From contig NZ_KB731324.1 of the NCBI RefSeq assembly GCF_000353285.1, forward strand, positions 1,816,577-1,880,576: a DNA stretch of 64,000 nucleotides, read 5' to 3'. Of this stretch, positions 18,301 to 26,883 are shown in pieces. The position numbers and the translations under genes were made by a program. Below the pieces are notes generated by a model that searched no databases, was not told the DNA's origin, and saw nothing but the letters and a program-made list of their open reading frames with translations. Position 1 is the first letter of the stretch; each line of letters starts with the position of its first letter. This DNA is from Leptolyngbya boryana PCC 6306. GTDB lineage: Bacteria; Cyanobacteriota; Cyanobacteriia; Leptolyngbyales; Leptolyngbyaceae.

Positions 18301-19544
18301 CGGCGCAAACTGAAGAACTCATGCACACCAATCGGCTCAAAGATGAATTCCTGGCTGCGCTGTCTCACGAACTCAGAACGCCACTGACTCCAATTTTGGG
18401 ATGGACGCGGCTGATGCAAGATCACAAGCTCAACCCTGCGAAAACGGCTGAAGCACTCGACATTATTCAACGTAGCGTCAAACAGCAAATTGCTTTAGTC
18501 GATGATCTCCTCGATGTCTCTAGTGTGATTCAAGGCAAACTGCATCTGAAATTACAGCCATTAGATTTAGCAAATGTCGTGGCTCATGCGATCGAGACGG
18601 TGCAGTTTACCGCTCAAGCCAAACGCATCGAAATTGAAGTGGATAACACTGCGGCGTTGCCTGTGCTTGGAGACGGTGATCGCTTACAGCAAGTCTTCTG
18701 GAATCTGCTCAACAACGCTCTGAAGTTCACGCCCGAAGACGGACGCATCAAAGTCGAGTCATCGATTTTCATTCATCGAAATGGGATTCGTTCTGCTCAA
18801 GTTCGCGTCATTGATACGGGAATTGGGATCGCGCCTGAGTTTTTGCCGCATGTGTTTGACCATTTTCGACAAGCAGATAGTAGTTCATCCCGCCGATTTG
18901 GTGGGTTAGGATTGGGGCTGTCGATCGTCCGGCATTTGGTGGAACTGCACGGTGGTACAGTCAGTGTCGAAAGCCCTGGAATCGGACAAGGCACAACTTT
19001 TATGGTGCGATTTCCATACCACACGAACTGTTTGCAGTGCAGCGCACCGAATGATCTAGCAGATCTTGCCCCGATGCCTCTTAACGCATCTCCAGCGATC
19101 GCGCCTGTTATTTCAGCGCCAGCCGAAGTCCTCGCTTCAGAAGTTCAACCGAGTGCTAATCTCACAATCACTTTAAAGGGACTGCATATTCTGGTCGTGG
19201 ATGACGATCAAGACAATCTAGAACTATTGCGCTTTTTGCTGGAAGAATATGGTGCGATCGTGACTGCTCAACTTTCAGCGATCGATGCGCTCGACTTCCT
19301 CTGCCAAAAACAACCCGACCTGATTATCAGTGATATTGGGATGCCTCAAGTGGATGGTTTTGAATTTATTCGCCGCGTGAGATCGCTGCCACAAGCCAGA
19401 GAAATTCCCGCCCTAGCACTCACGGCATATGCTCAGATAGAAGACGAGGCGCAAGCGATTTCATCCGGTTTCCAGGGGTTCATTACGAAGCCAATTGATC
19501 CGCTGGAATTACTCTCAAAGCTGATCCGCTTGCTCAAGCCTTAA
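15324..19544 (+). CDS. Hybrid sensor histidine kinase (TM sensor, 4 PAS, GAF, HisKA, HATPase, REC)
   Basis: 1406 residues. Residues about 1-300 hold eight or so membrane helices. Then come PAS domains near 322, 453, 582 and 872, with a GAF domain at about 702-862 between the third and fourth. The dimerisation helix has the phospho-acceptor in LAALSHELRTPLTP (His near 1013). The ATPase domain has NLLNNALKFTP, DTGIGIAPEF and RRFGGLGLGLS. The receiver (about 1289-1406) has its Asp in PDLIISDIGMPQVDG (near 1336). It has no output domain, so the signal must pass to another protein. The membrane sensor module resembles that of the kinase at 21781. Confidence 0.94.
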   Translation: MRRSRLLGALRRWFFSSHHFHQRVARAASHITMSVACLVLLGWSFDIPVLKEFFPGMSTMKANTAIGLLLAGLSLGLQTRQRYNLRTIRAAQGCAIVATIIAFLTLCQYSFGWDLGIDQLLFHARPDAAETLYPGRMGVNTAIDLALIGIALWLLSQPAQMTEERGKINRLIVAQLLAIAVGLMSLQAVIGYAYQVQVFYQSPRLTTGMALHTALTFGILTIGMLALKSEQGVMRSLTSPLVGGVVARRFIPTAIVILVILGWLILQGQKAGWYDSNFAVSLMVMTLIAASLGLVGRNADTLNRMDRDRRRSFDQLRSSEERLQLAQMVTETGTWEWNVQTGKIVWSHPCYPLFGVASTETDLLTAFMSKVHAEDLPTIQAVVQQRTTLNAVELEYRYHHPERGLRWMFSRARAASDNPALLRGISLDITDRKQEQLERAQTQETICRQLAEIEAIYDTAPVGLGLFDRDLRFTRINQRLAEINGLSIADHLGRTVREIVPDLADDAEPLLCRVLETGEPLLNLEIMGETAAQPGVQRTWLEDLYPLRDAAGRPIGINVVVQEITQRKQAEIALRDKEQQLEQLSNSMPQFVWICGAHGELEYVNQQWCDYSGLSQEQSHDQTLIVSHYHPDDQASASAQWETALATQQLFEFEGRLRSTEGMYRWFLMRAVPVFDDRQQLQRWYGTSTDIHDRKLAELNDTFLNHLDAQLRQCSEPEAMMWEIVSCLGHYLNVDRCLLHSVDLEAGITTIRQDWRQADLESIAGVYSLSEYIPPEIIQCYQAGQSLVVDNVETHSSTVPIAHHLLERQIRALIGVPCIESGRWVASLTVHSRAIREWRSDEVRLLQSVGARFWALIRQTQAMQALRESEARFRTLADNIAQLAWIADASGSVFWYNQRWFEYTGITLEEMQDGGRQVVQHPDHIERVTQRFRHAIKTGEVWEDTFPLRGQDGQYRWFLSRAIPIRDEQGNILRWFGTNTDITDRKQLEDVLAAQTEELMHTNRLKDEFLAALSHELRTPLTPILGWTRLMQDHKLNPAKTAEALDIIQRSVKQQIALVDDLLDVSSVIQGKLHLKLQPLDLANVVAHAIETVQFTAQAKRIEIEVDNTAALPVLGDGDRLQQVFWNLLNNALKFTPEDGRIKVESSIFIHRNGIRSAQVRVIDTGIGIAPEFLPHVFDHFRQADSSSSRRFGGLGLGLSIVRHLVELHGGTVSVESPGIGQGTTFMVRFPYHTNCLQCSAPNDLADLAPMPLNASPAIAPVISAPAEVLASEVQPSANLTITLKGLHILVVDDDQDNLELLRFLLEEYGAIVTAQLSAIDALDFLCQKQPDLIISDIGMPQVDGFEFIRRVRSLPQAREIPALALTAYAQIEDEAQAISSGFQGFITKPIDPLELLSKLIRLLKP

Positions 19545-19630
19545 CTCTCTTGAAAATATTGCTCAGAATGAGCTAGCTCATAGAAACTTTTCTCAGCCTG
19601 CGGCATAGTAATAGTCAACCGCATTCATGT

Positions 19631-19712
19631 TGCGGAGTGGGACGTAGAGGAATGGGGGGAGCCTAGACTCGGATTGCTCCGTATTTCACCACTTCTCCAC
19701 TTCCCTATCAGA
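19631..19712. repeat. Dispersed short repeat, copy B
   Basis: It shares TGCGGAGTGGG, CCTAGA.TC.GATTGCTCC and TATCAGA with the segment at 7619-7677, with an extra insertion after the first block. It stands between the hybrid kinase and the cupin gene. Confidence 0.6.
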
Positions 19713-19746
19713 TTGATTGTAATGAACGAGTAGAGGAACATAGATC

Positions 19747-20067
19747 ATGGTGACAACTTCAACCCATTCTCCATCCTTTAGCACTCAACTCAAAGAGTGG
19801 ATTGATTACAGCAAACCCGGTGTGACTCGAAAAACGATTGTCAAAGATACCCAACCCGCGATCGCGCTCTTGTGTTTGACAGCAGGAACTGAGCTTGCCG
19901 AGCATACGGCTCCGCGCACGGTTTCGCTGGTGGTGATTGAAGGGCGGGGCACATTTACCCTAGAAGGACGCGAAATCGTCATGGAGCCTGGGGTATTGAT
20001 TCACATGTTGCCGAATACCCGTCATGCAGTGCGAGCCGAAGAAAATCTGGCATTTTTGCACCTATAG
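19747..20067 (+). CDS. Small cupin-domain protein
   Basis: 106 residues forming one cupin barrel: LAEHTAPRTVSLVVIEGRGTFTLEGRE is motif 1 and PGVLIHMLPNTRHAV is motif 2. His and Glu are at expected metal-binding places. Single-domain cupins often bind small ligands or metals. The C-terminus ends 6 bases inside the convergent Crp-like gene. The substrate is not evident. Confidence 0.8.
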   Translation: MVTTSTHSPSFSTQLKEWIDYSKPGVTRKTIVKDTQPAIALLCLTAGTELAEHTAPRTVSLVVIEGRGTFTLEGREIVMEPGVLIHMLPNTRHAVRAEENLAFLHL

Positions 20068-20757
20068 CTCAACTTCGCCATGAGCAAGACTGTGTAAGGC
20101 TTGTTGATTGAGAATGGTAATTTTTCCGCCTCGACGGTAGGAGACAATCCCCTGCATCTGTTTAAATAACCGAACGCATTCTTCGTAAGTAATGCCAATT
20201 CTTCGAGCCATGTGATAGTGAGATTGCAGATTAACCTCAGTTTCCTGTGTAAGATTCATCTGCTGCTCGGTGGCAGCGTCTTGAATCAATCGAGCCAGCC
20301 GCACGATCGCTCGTTCAGACACTAAACCATGCACCGTTTCGTGGAGTTGTTGTAGACGTTGATTAAAAACTGCCATCATACTGAGGGCAATCTCTGGAGT
20401 CATCTGAATTGCTTTGAGTAAGGTTTCGCGTTTCACCGTTAGCACTTGCACTGAGCTTTCTGCAATCACCGTTGCAGGTGCAATAGCGTTACCGAACAGG
20501 GCAGGAGCCGCAAAAAAATCTCCAGTACTCAAAATCCGCAGTAGAGTTTCTTTCCCGGTCGTTGCTGTCTTTACAACTCGCAATTTGCCTTCTATCAGCG
20601 CATACAGGGTAGCAGAGAGACGATCGTTCTCCTGCATAATCATTTCACCAGCTTGATAATGCTGCACGTTTGCATCCGGTAGCAATTGAGCAGCTTGTTC
20701 TGGGTTGAGATGTGCAAATATCGCAACCTTGGCAAGTTGCTCGATCGTGGCTTTCAT
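20062..20757 (-). CDS. Crp/Fnr-family transcriptional regulator
   Basis: 231 residues. The N-terminal part is a cyclic-nucleotide-binding-type barrel (YQAGEMIMQENDRLSATLYALIEGKLRVV). The C-terminal part is a winged helix (HMARRIGITYEECVRLFKQM, about 178-197). In the ligand pocket the usual GE...R..A/S pattern is replaced by GDFFAAPALFGNAIAPATV, so cAMP binding is doubtful. The ligand or redox signal is unknown. It is convergent with the cupin gene and divergent from the YwiC-like gene. Confidence 0.88.
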   Translation of the reverse strand: MKATIEQLAKVAIFAHLNPEQAAQLLPDANVQHYQAGEMIMQENDRLSATLYALIEGKLRVVKTATTGKETLLRILSTGDFFAAPALFGNAIAPATVIAESSVQVLTVKRETLLKAIQMTPEIALSMMAVFNQRLQQLHETVHGLVSERAIVRLARLIQDAATEQQMNLTQETEVNLQSHYHMARRIGITYEECVRLFKQMQGIVSYRRGGKITILNQQALHSLAHGEVEL

Positions 20758-20831
20758 CGGCGAATATTCAGAGCTTGCAGCAGTTTGTCAGAATGAGCAT
20801 AGCGCAACCGTTTCACATAGGAGATGATCCA

Positions 20832-21644
20832 GTGTCACTGTCATCTAACTTAACTTCGCCTCGATCGTCTTCGCAACAATGGTATCGTCCGACTTTTTCT
20901 CCAGAGCATGGAGTCTATGTTGTCTTGTTCGTCTCTTTTCTGACGGGCGCAGCCGCCGCACAAGCTTGGACAAACGAAACAACTTTGGCTCTCGTCTGTG
21001 CTTTTTGTGGATTTCAAGCAGAGCATCCTTGGGCGATGCAAATTAAACAGCGCAAGAGCTTGAAATTGCGCTTCTGTCTCTGGGGAAGTATTTACACGAT
21101 CGCTGCAATGACGATCGCGGTTTTACTTTTGCTCAATTATTCGATGCTGCTCTGGATTTATCTGGGTGCGATCGCTGCATTTTTCATTGATGCAATTTCA
21201 GTCTGGCAGCGAGAACAAAAATCAATCTTCAACGAAGTGATCACCTTTGCGGCAGTGTGTTTATCGGCTCCGTTTGCCCTAATTGCTACGACTGGGACTC
21301 TTTCGATGACAGGCATAGGATTATGGCTCCTGAATACCCTGTTCTTTGCTGGCACAATTTTTACGGTTAAGTTTCGCAAGTCGAAAACACCGACAATTGT
21401 TCCAAGTAGTTTGTATTATGCGATCGCGACTGGAATCGTGCTTGGGCTGTGGGGGTTAGGTTGGCTTGCTCCGTTGACGGCTGCGGCATTTGTGATTGCT
21501 TTATGCAAATTTGCGATCTTGCTGGCTCAGCAAGATTGGTATCGCACTGCTCGAATTCAATCTATTGCTACACTTGAAACCATCACATCTCTTCTATTTT
21601 TGCTGATGACCTCCCTCTCGCTACTCCCGGCTCACTTGGGATAG
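20832..21644 (+). CDS. YwiC-like integral membrane protein
   Basis: About 270 residues from the GTG chosen. A longer frame opens at 20712, but it would overlap the start of the divergent Crp-like gene. GTG 20832 has AGGAG eight bases before it, the best ribosome-binding site in the region; ATG 20793 is the alternative. The protein has about eight membrane helices, and the N-terminal PTFSPEHGVYVVLFVSF resembles the KQHGAW opening of YwiC-like proteins. Function in the family is not established. Confidence 0.7.
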   Translation: MSLSSNLTSPRSSSQQWYRPTFSPEHGVYVVLFVSFLTGAAAAQAWTNETTLALVCAFCGFQAEHPWAMQIKQRKSLKLRFCLWGSIYTIAAMTIAVLLLLNYSMLLWIYLGAIAAFFIDAISVWQREQKSIFNEVITFAAVCLSAPFALIATTGTLSMTGIGLWLLNTLFFAGTIFTVKFRKSKTPTIVPSSLYYAIATGIVLGLWGLGWLAPLTAAAFVIALCKFAILLAQQDWYRTARIQSIATLETITSLLFLLMTSLSLLPAHLG

Positions 21645-21780
21645 TCGGCGCAATCGTTCCGTAAGAGAGACGCTATTTGCATCAAAGCTCCTTTTCCCGA
21701 TGGATTGAGGATGCTGAGACGCGCCTTAATCTAGTAAGCATATTCCCTCAAAATGAGGTCCTCGCGCTGCTAGAGAACTT

Positions 21781-23841
21781 ATGATATTTTCCCCGCTGCA
21801 TCACACTGCTCATCTTAATTTGACGAAGCTCTTTCAGCGGGCTTCTGGGCTGAGTAGTGCGATCGTGCTCCTCATCGCTGTGCTTGTCTTACTCGGTTGG
21901 CAACTGCATCGCCCTTTGTTGACAGGAAGCTTTGCAAACGATCTTGCCCCTATGAGTATCAAAAGCGCGATCGCATTTATTGCAGCGGCGATATCTCTCG
22001 GATGCTTGCACTGGCGTTCTAAAGCTTCGCCTGCCCGTTGGATCTCGCCAGTACTGGCGATCGCTGTGATTCTGCTTGGTTTTTTGAGCTTCAGTGAAGC
22101 TGGATTGACCTGGCAGCTTGATCATATGGCGTTCTTTTTTCATCTTCAGGCATGGAGTGCACCTTATCCGATCGCGCTGAGTACTGGGCTGAACTTTGTC
22201 TTGATTGGAAACGCTCTTTTGTTATCTAGCCGACCTGAGCGAGGATTTCATCGCTTAGCTCAAGCGCTCACGCTGATCACCGCTCTCATTGCTGTCAATG
22301 CGTTACTCAACAATGTGCATCCGATTGGGTTGCCGCCTGCTCATCCTGTTTCGACGATGGCACTGGCAACCGCATTTACGTTTTTAGTGTTGAGTGCAGG
22401 AATTCAGGCGTTGCACTTAGATGAAGCAGTAATGCGGGTGATGCAGATTAGTGATGGGTCGAGTGAAGGCATGGTGTGCCAACTGCTGCTCGCCGCGATC
22501 GCGCTCTCGGTACTCGAAGCATTCGTGACCTTGTGGGGACAACCTCAAGCGCCAGGAGATACTCTGTTTCATTTGTCATTTCTGACGATTAAAACTGCCT
22601 TAATCTTTACGCTGCTCGTTGGCTGGAGCGTTTCACTGCTTACTCGTATTCGTCAAGATTATCAGCAGGCGGAAGCCGTGGTTGAAGATCATGAAACCTG
22701 GGTAGAGCTTGCACAGGAAGCGGCTCACTTGGGGCGATGGAATTGGGATATTGCACAGAATCAACTGCAATGGTGTGAGTACCAAAAGCAGCTATTTGGC
22801 ATTGCCTCTGAGAGCTTTGAGGAAACTTATGAAGCATTTCTATGCTGTATTCATCCCGACGATCGAGCTTTGGTGCAGCACCATCTGAATGATGCGATCG
22901 AGATGCAACAAGACTACTACGACGAGTTTCGAGTCGTTTGGGGCGATCAAAGTGTGCATTGGATTGCGTCTAAGGGACGCTGTTTCTACACGGCAAAAGG
23001 GCGATCCGTCCGCATCAGTGGCGTGAGTTTTGAGATTACAGAACATCGGCAACTGCAAGAGGAGCGAGATCGCTTATTTCGCTTAGAACAAACTGCCCGT
23101 GTCCGCGCAGAATCTGCCAATCGCATGAAAGATGAATTTCTCGCGATTTTGTCACACGAAATTCGCACACCGCTCAATTCTGTACTCGGCTGGATTCACT
23201 TATTGCGATCGCGATCGCTCAAGCCTGATACGGTTGCGCAAGGCATTGATGCCCTCGAACGGAATGCCGAAGCCCAAGCCCAAATCCTTGAAGATCTACT
23301 GGATATGGCGCGACTGGCGCAAGGTCGGCTCCAGTTACAGCTTTCTCCAACTCGGTTAGCAAGCGTGATTGAAACAGTAATTCGCACGATTCGCCCGGCA
23401 GCCCAAGCGAAACGAATTCACATTCACACGGATTTTGATCCCCAAATCGATCAAGTCCTCTGCGACCCAAATCGAATGCGGCAGATTGTATGGAATCTGA
23501 TCTCGAATGCCGTGAAATTCACGCCTGCTGAAGGGAGGGTAAACGTGACCTTAACCCGAGTGGATGACGGTATTCAAATTCAAGTCAGCGATACGGGTCA
23601 AGGCATTCATCCTGAGTTTCTGCCGTATGTTTTTGATCGATTTCGGCAGGAAGATAGTACACTCACGCGCAGTTATGGCGGTTTGGGATTGGGGTTAGCA
23701 TTAGTTCGCTATCTCGTTGAACTGCATGGAGGGACTGTTGAAGCAGCAAGTCTAGGAGTCAATCAAGGGGCAACATTTACGGTGAAATTGCCTTTTAGAG
23801 ACGGCATGAATCAGGGAGATTGCGATCGAGATGAGGGTTGA
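21781..23841 (+). CDS. Membrane sensor histidine kinase (TM sensor, PAS, HisKA, HATPase)
   Basis: 686 residues. Residues about 20-300 contain around eight helices, with PMSIKSAIAFIAAAISLG and PYPIALSTGLNFVLIGNALLL matching the equivalent parts of the 1406-residue kinase upstream. One PAS domain (about 309-425) follows. The phospho-acceptor lies in LAILSHEIRTPLNSVLGW (His near 457). The ATPase domain has NLISNAVKFTP, DTGQGIHPEF and RSYGGLGLGLALV. No receiver domain is present. It probably arose by duplication of the sensor module found in the hybrid kinase. The partner regulator is unknown. Confidence 0.93.
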   Translation: MIFSPLHHTAHLNLTKLFQRASGLSSAIVLLIAVLVLLGWQLHRPLLTGSFANDLAPMSIKSAIAFIAAAISLGCLHWRSKASPARWISPVLAIAVILLGFLSFSEAGLTWQLDHMAFFFHLQAWSAPYPIALSTGLNFVLIGNALLLSSRPERGFHRLAQALTLITALIAVNALLNNVHPIGLPPAHPVSTMALATAFTFLVLSAGIQALHLDEAVMRVMQISDGSSEGMVCQLLLAAIALSVLEAFVTLWGQPQAPGDTLFHLSFLTIKTALIFTLLVGWSVSLLTRIRQDYQQAEAVVEDHETWVELAQEAAHLGRWNWDIAQNQLQWCEYQKQLFGIASESFEETYEAFLCCIHPDDRALVQHHLNDAIEMQQDYYDEFRVVWGDQSVHWIASKGRCFYTAKGRSVRISGVSFEITEHRQLQEERDRLFRLEQTARVRAESANRMKDEFLAILSHEIRTPLNSVLGWIHLLRSRSLKPDTVAQGIDALERNAEAQAQILEDLLDMARLAQGRLQLQLSPTRLASVIETVIRTIRPAAQAKRIHIHTDFDPQIDQVLCDPNRMRQIVWNLISNAVKFTPAEGRVNVTLTRVDDGIQIQVSDTGQGIHPEFLPYVFDRFRQEDSTLTRSYGGLGLGLALVRYLVELHGGTVEAASLGVNQGATFTVKLPFRDGMNQGDCDRDEG

Positions 23842-23938
23842 TGTGTCAGATCTTGCAAGTTGGGGCTGTGATATGAACTGTGTCATCCCAAATTGATTTG
23901 TAGCATTGACCAATTGATTCGGTCTCAGGAGCAATGCC

Positions 23939-25396
23939 TCAAAGATCAAAAATTGATCGAATCCGTTTGCGAATCTGTTCAAACGTTGTTTCTTCTTTTG
24001 TTTCTTCTACGACCGCGACTCCTAAACTTCTGAGCGATTCTTGTCGCTGAGACAGCGCTTCAGCAATTTGGTCGGCTAACGTGCGATGCTGTCTCAATAA
24101 GCTATGTAGATTATCATGATCGACAACAAATAGAATCGTATCTTCGATCGTGCGGAGTGTAGCAGTCCGCGGCGTGCCGAGCAATAAAGACATCTCTCCA
24201 ATAAATTCACCTGCTCGGCGGACAGCAACTTGCTGATCGATCGATTCGACGACCACTTCAACTGCACCGGACAGAATGAGATAAAATGCATCGCCTGGAT
24301 CAGATTCGCGCGCAATGACCTGACCTGCTGCTAGCTTCTGACGATACCCTTTTTCAATCACCTGGCGAAGTTCTACGTCTGAACAGTTCTGAAAATAGCT
24401 CACTTTTTTGAGCAAATCTCGCAAAAGCCACCCGCCAATCGGTTGGTCAGAAGTTGTAATTTCTGGAACTGAGCCATTTTGATGCGTTTGATTGAGGAGT
24501 TGCACCAAAATTGGCAAATGGTTGAACACGATATCAGTTGGCGCTGCTTTCGTATCAATTCCGCGATCGCGAAACTCAGCTTCAATTAAAAATCGTAGTG
24601 CGCTCTGAACTGACTCCATCTCAATCGGTCTCTCGATCCAAACGAGCAGTTCAAACCGTAACATCGAATTCTCAGCATCTAACCCCTTAAAGTACACTTC
24701 GGGTAGAGGCGAGCTTAAAACGCGCGATTCTTGACGCGATGCTGCAAGTAGAGCTTCCATAACTGCTAAAGAATCGCTTTCATCCACAACAGACACGGGC
24801 AGAACAATGCGACATTCTGAGCTGCGATAGCTCCAGTTCACGACGTTATTGTCCAAAAATCGGCTATTCGGCACAATCACATATACCCCATTGATTGTCC
24901 GAATCGTGGTGCTGCGAATCGAAATTTCTTCGACAATGCCAGCTAAGTGATCGACTTCAATGTAGTCGCCAACTTTAACAGGTTGCTCAAGCAGAAGGGT
25001 AATGCCACTGACAAAGTTACTTGTTAGGTTTTGCAAGCCGAGTCCGAACCCAACCCCGATCGCACCTGCAAACACCGTCAGTGAACTCAGATTAATGCCT
25101 GTCGTTTCAATAACAATAAAAAAACCAATAATCGTGATCACATAACTCACGATCGTAGACAGCGATTCTCGGGTTCCAATATTTAAGCCAAATCCCGGAA
25201 AGACTCGCTGTTTTAGAAGCTGTTTAATTAAATTAGAAATGACCAGCACCAGAATCACTTGGACAAGCAATTCGATAACTGATCCCATCGAGAACTGCTT
25301 TCCCCCAAAAGTAAATAAATGAGTTGAGAAAAAGCTAGAAAACTCCTCAGGCAAGCCTTGCATGACGATTCTGTTGAGAAGTTCCTGAAATTCCAT
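23939..25396 (-). CDS. MscS-type channel with C-terminal cyclic-nucleotide-binding domain
   Basis: 485 residues. The N-terminal half is an MscS channel: three or four helices, then the pore-lining GAIGVGFGLGLQNLTSNFVSG (about 135-155) and the beta domain (VKVGDYIEV, VPNSRFLDNNVVNWSY). Residues about 340-460 are a cyclic-nucleotide-binding domain with an intact phosphate-binding cassette, GEFIGEMSLL followed by PRTATLRT, which supports real cAMP or cGMP binding. This is the layout of bacterial cyclic-nucleotide-gated (bCNG) channels, which open on ligand rather than on tension. It stands alone on the minus strand. Confidence 0.93.
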   Translation of the reverse strand: MEFQELLNRIVMQGLPEEFSSFFSTHLFTFGGKQFSMGSVIELLVQVILVLVISNLIKQLLKQRVFPGFGLNIGTRESLSTIVSYVITIIGFFIVIETTGINLSSLTVFAGAIGVGFGLGLQNLTSNFVSGITLLLEQPVKVGDYIEVDHLAGIVEEISIRSTTIRTINGVYVIVPNSRFLDNNVVNWSYRSSECRIVLPVSVVDESDSLAVMEALLAASRQESRVLSSPLPEVYFKGLDAENSMLRFELLVWIERPIEMESVQSALRFLIEAEFRDRGIDTKAAPTDIVFNHLPILVQLLNQTHQNGSVPEITTSDQPIGGWLLRDLLKKVSYFQNCSDVELRQVIEKGYRQKLAAGQVIARESDPGDAFYLILSGAVEVVVESIDQQVAVRRAGEFIGEMSLLLGTPRTATLRTIEDTILFVVDHDNLHSLLRQHRTLADQIAEALSQRQESLRSLGVAVVEETKEETTFEQIRKRIRSIFDL

Positions 25397-25728
25397 AAAG
25401 ATTAGAGGGCTGTAGTACTGTACTTCAAAGAGAATAAATCATCTCTGCAAATGAAATATTACCGTCTTGGGGATGAATTGTGGTCGGTTCATCTTTCTGA
25501 GAGTATTTAACGTGAATTCGGGATAAGAGTTTTTGCCCCTGTGTCGATGCGAATTCCATTCGCCAGCCACCCAAACGTTAACCCGAACTGAGGTTATTTA
25601 CAGTCAGGATTGCATCATTATGTTATTCGGAAAAATTGTGTTCTAACTTCAGAGGGTTACGTCTATTTCAATTGTTCTTTAAGCTCAGCACTATCTGAAT
25701 CTACTACTTTAAGTAGCCGAATCCTATT
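25397..25728. other. Divergent promoter region, no other feature seen
   Basis: 332 AT-rich bases between the channel gene (minus) and the hydrolase gene (plus). No repeat or stable hairpin stands out. Confidence 0.5.
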
Positions 25729-26844
25729 ATGTTCATGCCCCTCGACTTTTTACTACGTTTTTTGTCTAATTTGGTGACAGTCGCGATTCTGGGAAGTGGC
25801 GCTTATATTTTTTACGAATGGTATCAGGGTGAATTGATTAGCGATCGCTGGTTGTATCTGAGTATTGGGCTATTCGCCTGGTCATTTCTCGGCTTGCTGC
25901 CCATTTTACTTCTTCGCCGTCCTGGACGAGATGAGCCTAGTCCACTCCGAAGTGAGCGAGTTCAACGGTTACAACGACCCGATGGCAGTGAAATCAATGT
26001 TGAGTTTTATGGGTCTGAACATGCGCCTCCACTGATTTTGACACATGGTTGGGGTCCCGATAGCACGGTTTGGTATTACGCGAAAAAGCAACTTGCTGAG
26101 CAGTTTCGAGTCATCGTCTGGGATCTGCCAGGGCTTGGTAAATCTAAGAAGCCCCAGAATCGAGACTACTCGTTAGAAAAGTATGCGCGTGACTTGGAAG
26201 CAGTATTAACGTTAGTTGGGGATCAGCCTGCTATCTTACTCGGGCATAGTATGGGGGCGATGATTCTGCTAACGTTTTGCCGCCTGTTTTCTGAACATCT
26301 AGAGCAGCGAGTCGCAGGCTTAATTCTAGTCGATGGCACTTATACAAATCCTCTCAAAACAGCTTTATTGAATCGGCTATTAGTAGCACTGCAAAAGCCT
26401 TTACTAGAACCTTTGCTTTACCTTACGATCGCACTATCTCCAGTTCTCTGGGTGATGAGTTGGTTAAGCTATCTGAACGGAACAACGCTACTCACAACTG
26501 AACTTTCTGGATTTACAGGCAGAGAAACACGGGGACAGCTTAATTTTTCTAGTTTGATCGGAATCAAAGCATCTCCGGGTGTATTGGCGCGAGGAGTGCT
26601 TGCGATGCTGAGATTTGATGAAACTAATACTTTATCGACGATCGCAGTACCGACGCTCGTTGTCGTTGGTAAATCTGATATTGCGACACGCCCTTTTGCC
26701 AGTGAGCGTATGAGTACAGCTATTCCTCAAGCACAACTCAGCGTACTGTCTCCCGGAGGACATATGGTACTCATGGAGCGCAACTTACAATTTTCAGACC
26801 TGATTCGGGCATTTAGCGCATCTTGTTTAAGATTAACCACATAA
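25729..26844 (+). CDS. Alpha/beta hydrolase with N-terminal membrane helices
   Basis: 371 residues. Two hydrophobic spans (about 6-28 and 40-62) anchor the N-terminus. The hydrolase fold follows with oxyanion motif LTHGWGPDS, nucleophile elbow LLGHSMGAMI, a probable catalytic Asp in VVVGKSDIATRP and His in SPGGHMVLMER. All three catalytic residues are therefore present. The active site probably faces the cytoplasm if both helices cross the membrane. The substrate is unknown; lipid or ester hydrolysis is the common role. Confidence 0.85.
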   Translation: MFMPLDFLLRFLSNLVTVAILGSGAYIFYEWYQGELISDRWLYLSIGLFAWSFLGLLPILLLRRPGRDEPSPLRSERVQRLQRPDGSEINVEFYGSEHAPPLILTHGWGPDSTVWYYAKKQLAEQFRVIVWDLPGLGKSKKPQNRDYSLEKYARDLEAVLTLVGDQPAILLGHSMGAMILLTFCRLFSEHLEQRVAGLILVDGTYTNPLKTALLNRLLVALQKPLLEPLLYLTIALSPVLWVMSWLSYLNGTTLLTTELSGFTGRETRGQLNFSSLIGIKASPGVLARGVLAMLRFDETNTLSTIAVPTLVVVGKSDIATRPFASERMSTAIPQAQLSVLSPGGHMVLMERNLQFSDLIRAFSASCLRLTT

Positions 26845-26883
26845 GTTAAATCATTCTCTGCTCGTGTCAGAGACTATTCAGCC

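Noticed and set aside
20712-20831. Long start of the YwiC-like protein
   Set aside because: It would overlap the start of the divergent regulator gene; the GTG at 20832 has a better ribosome-binding site.
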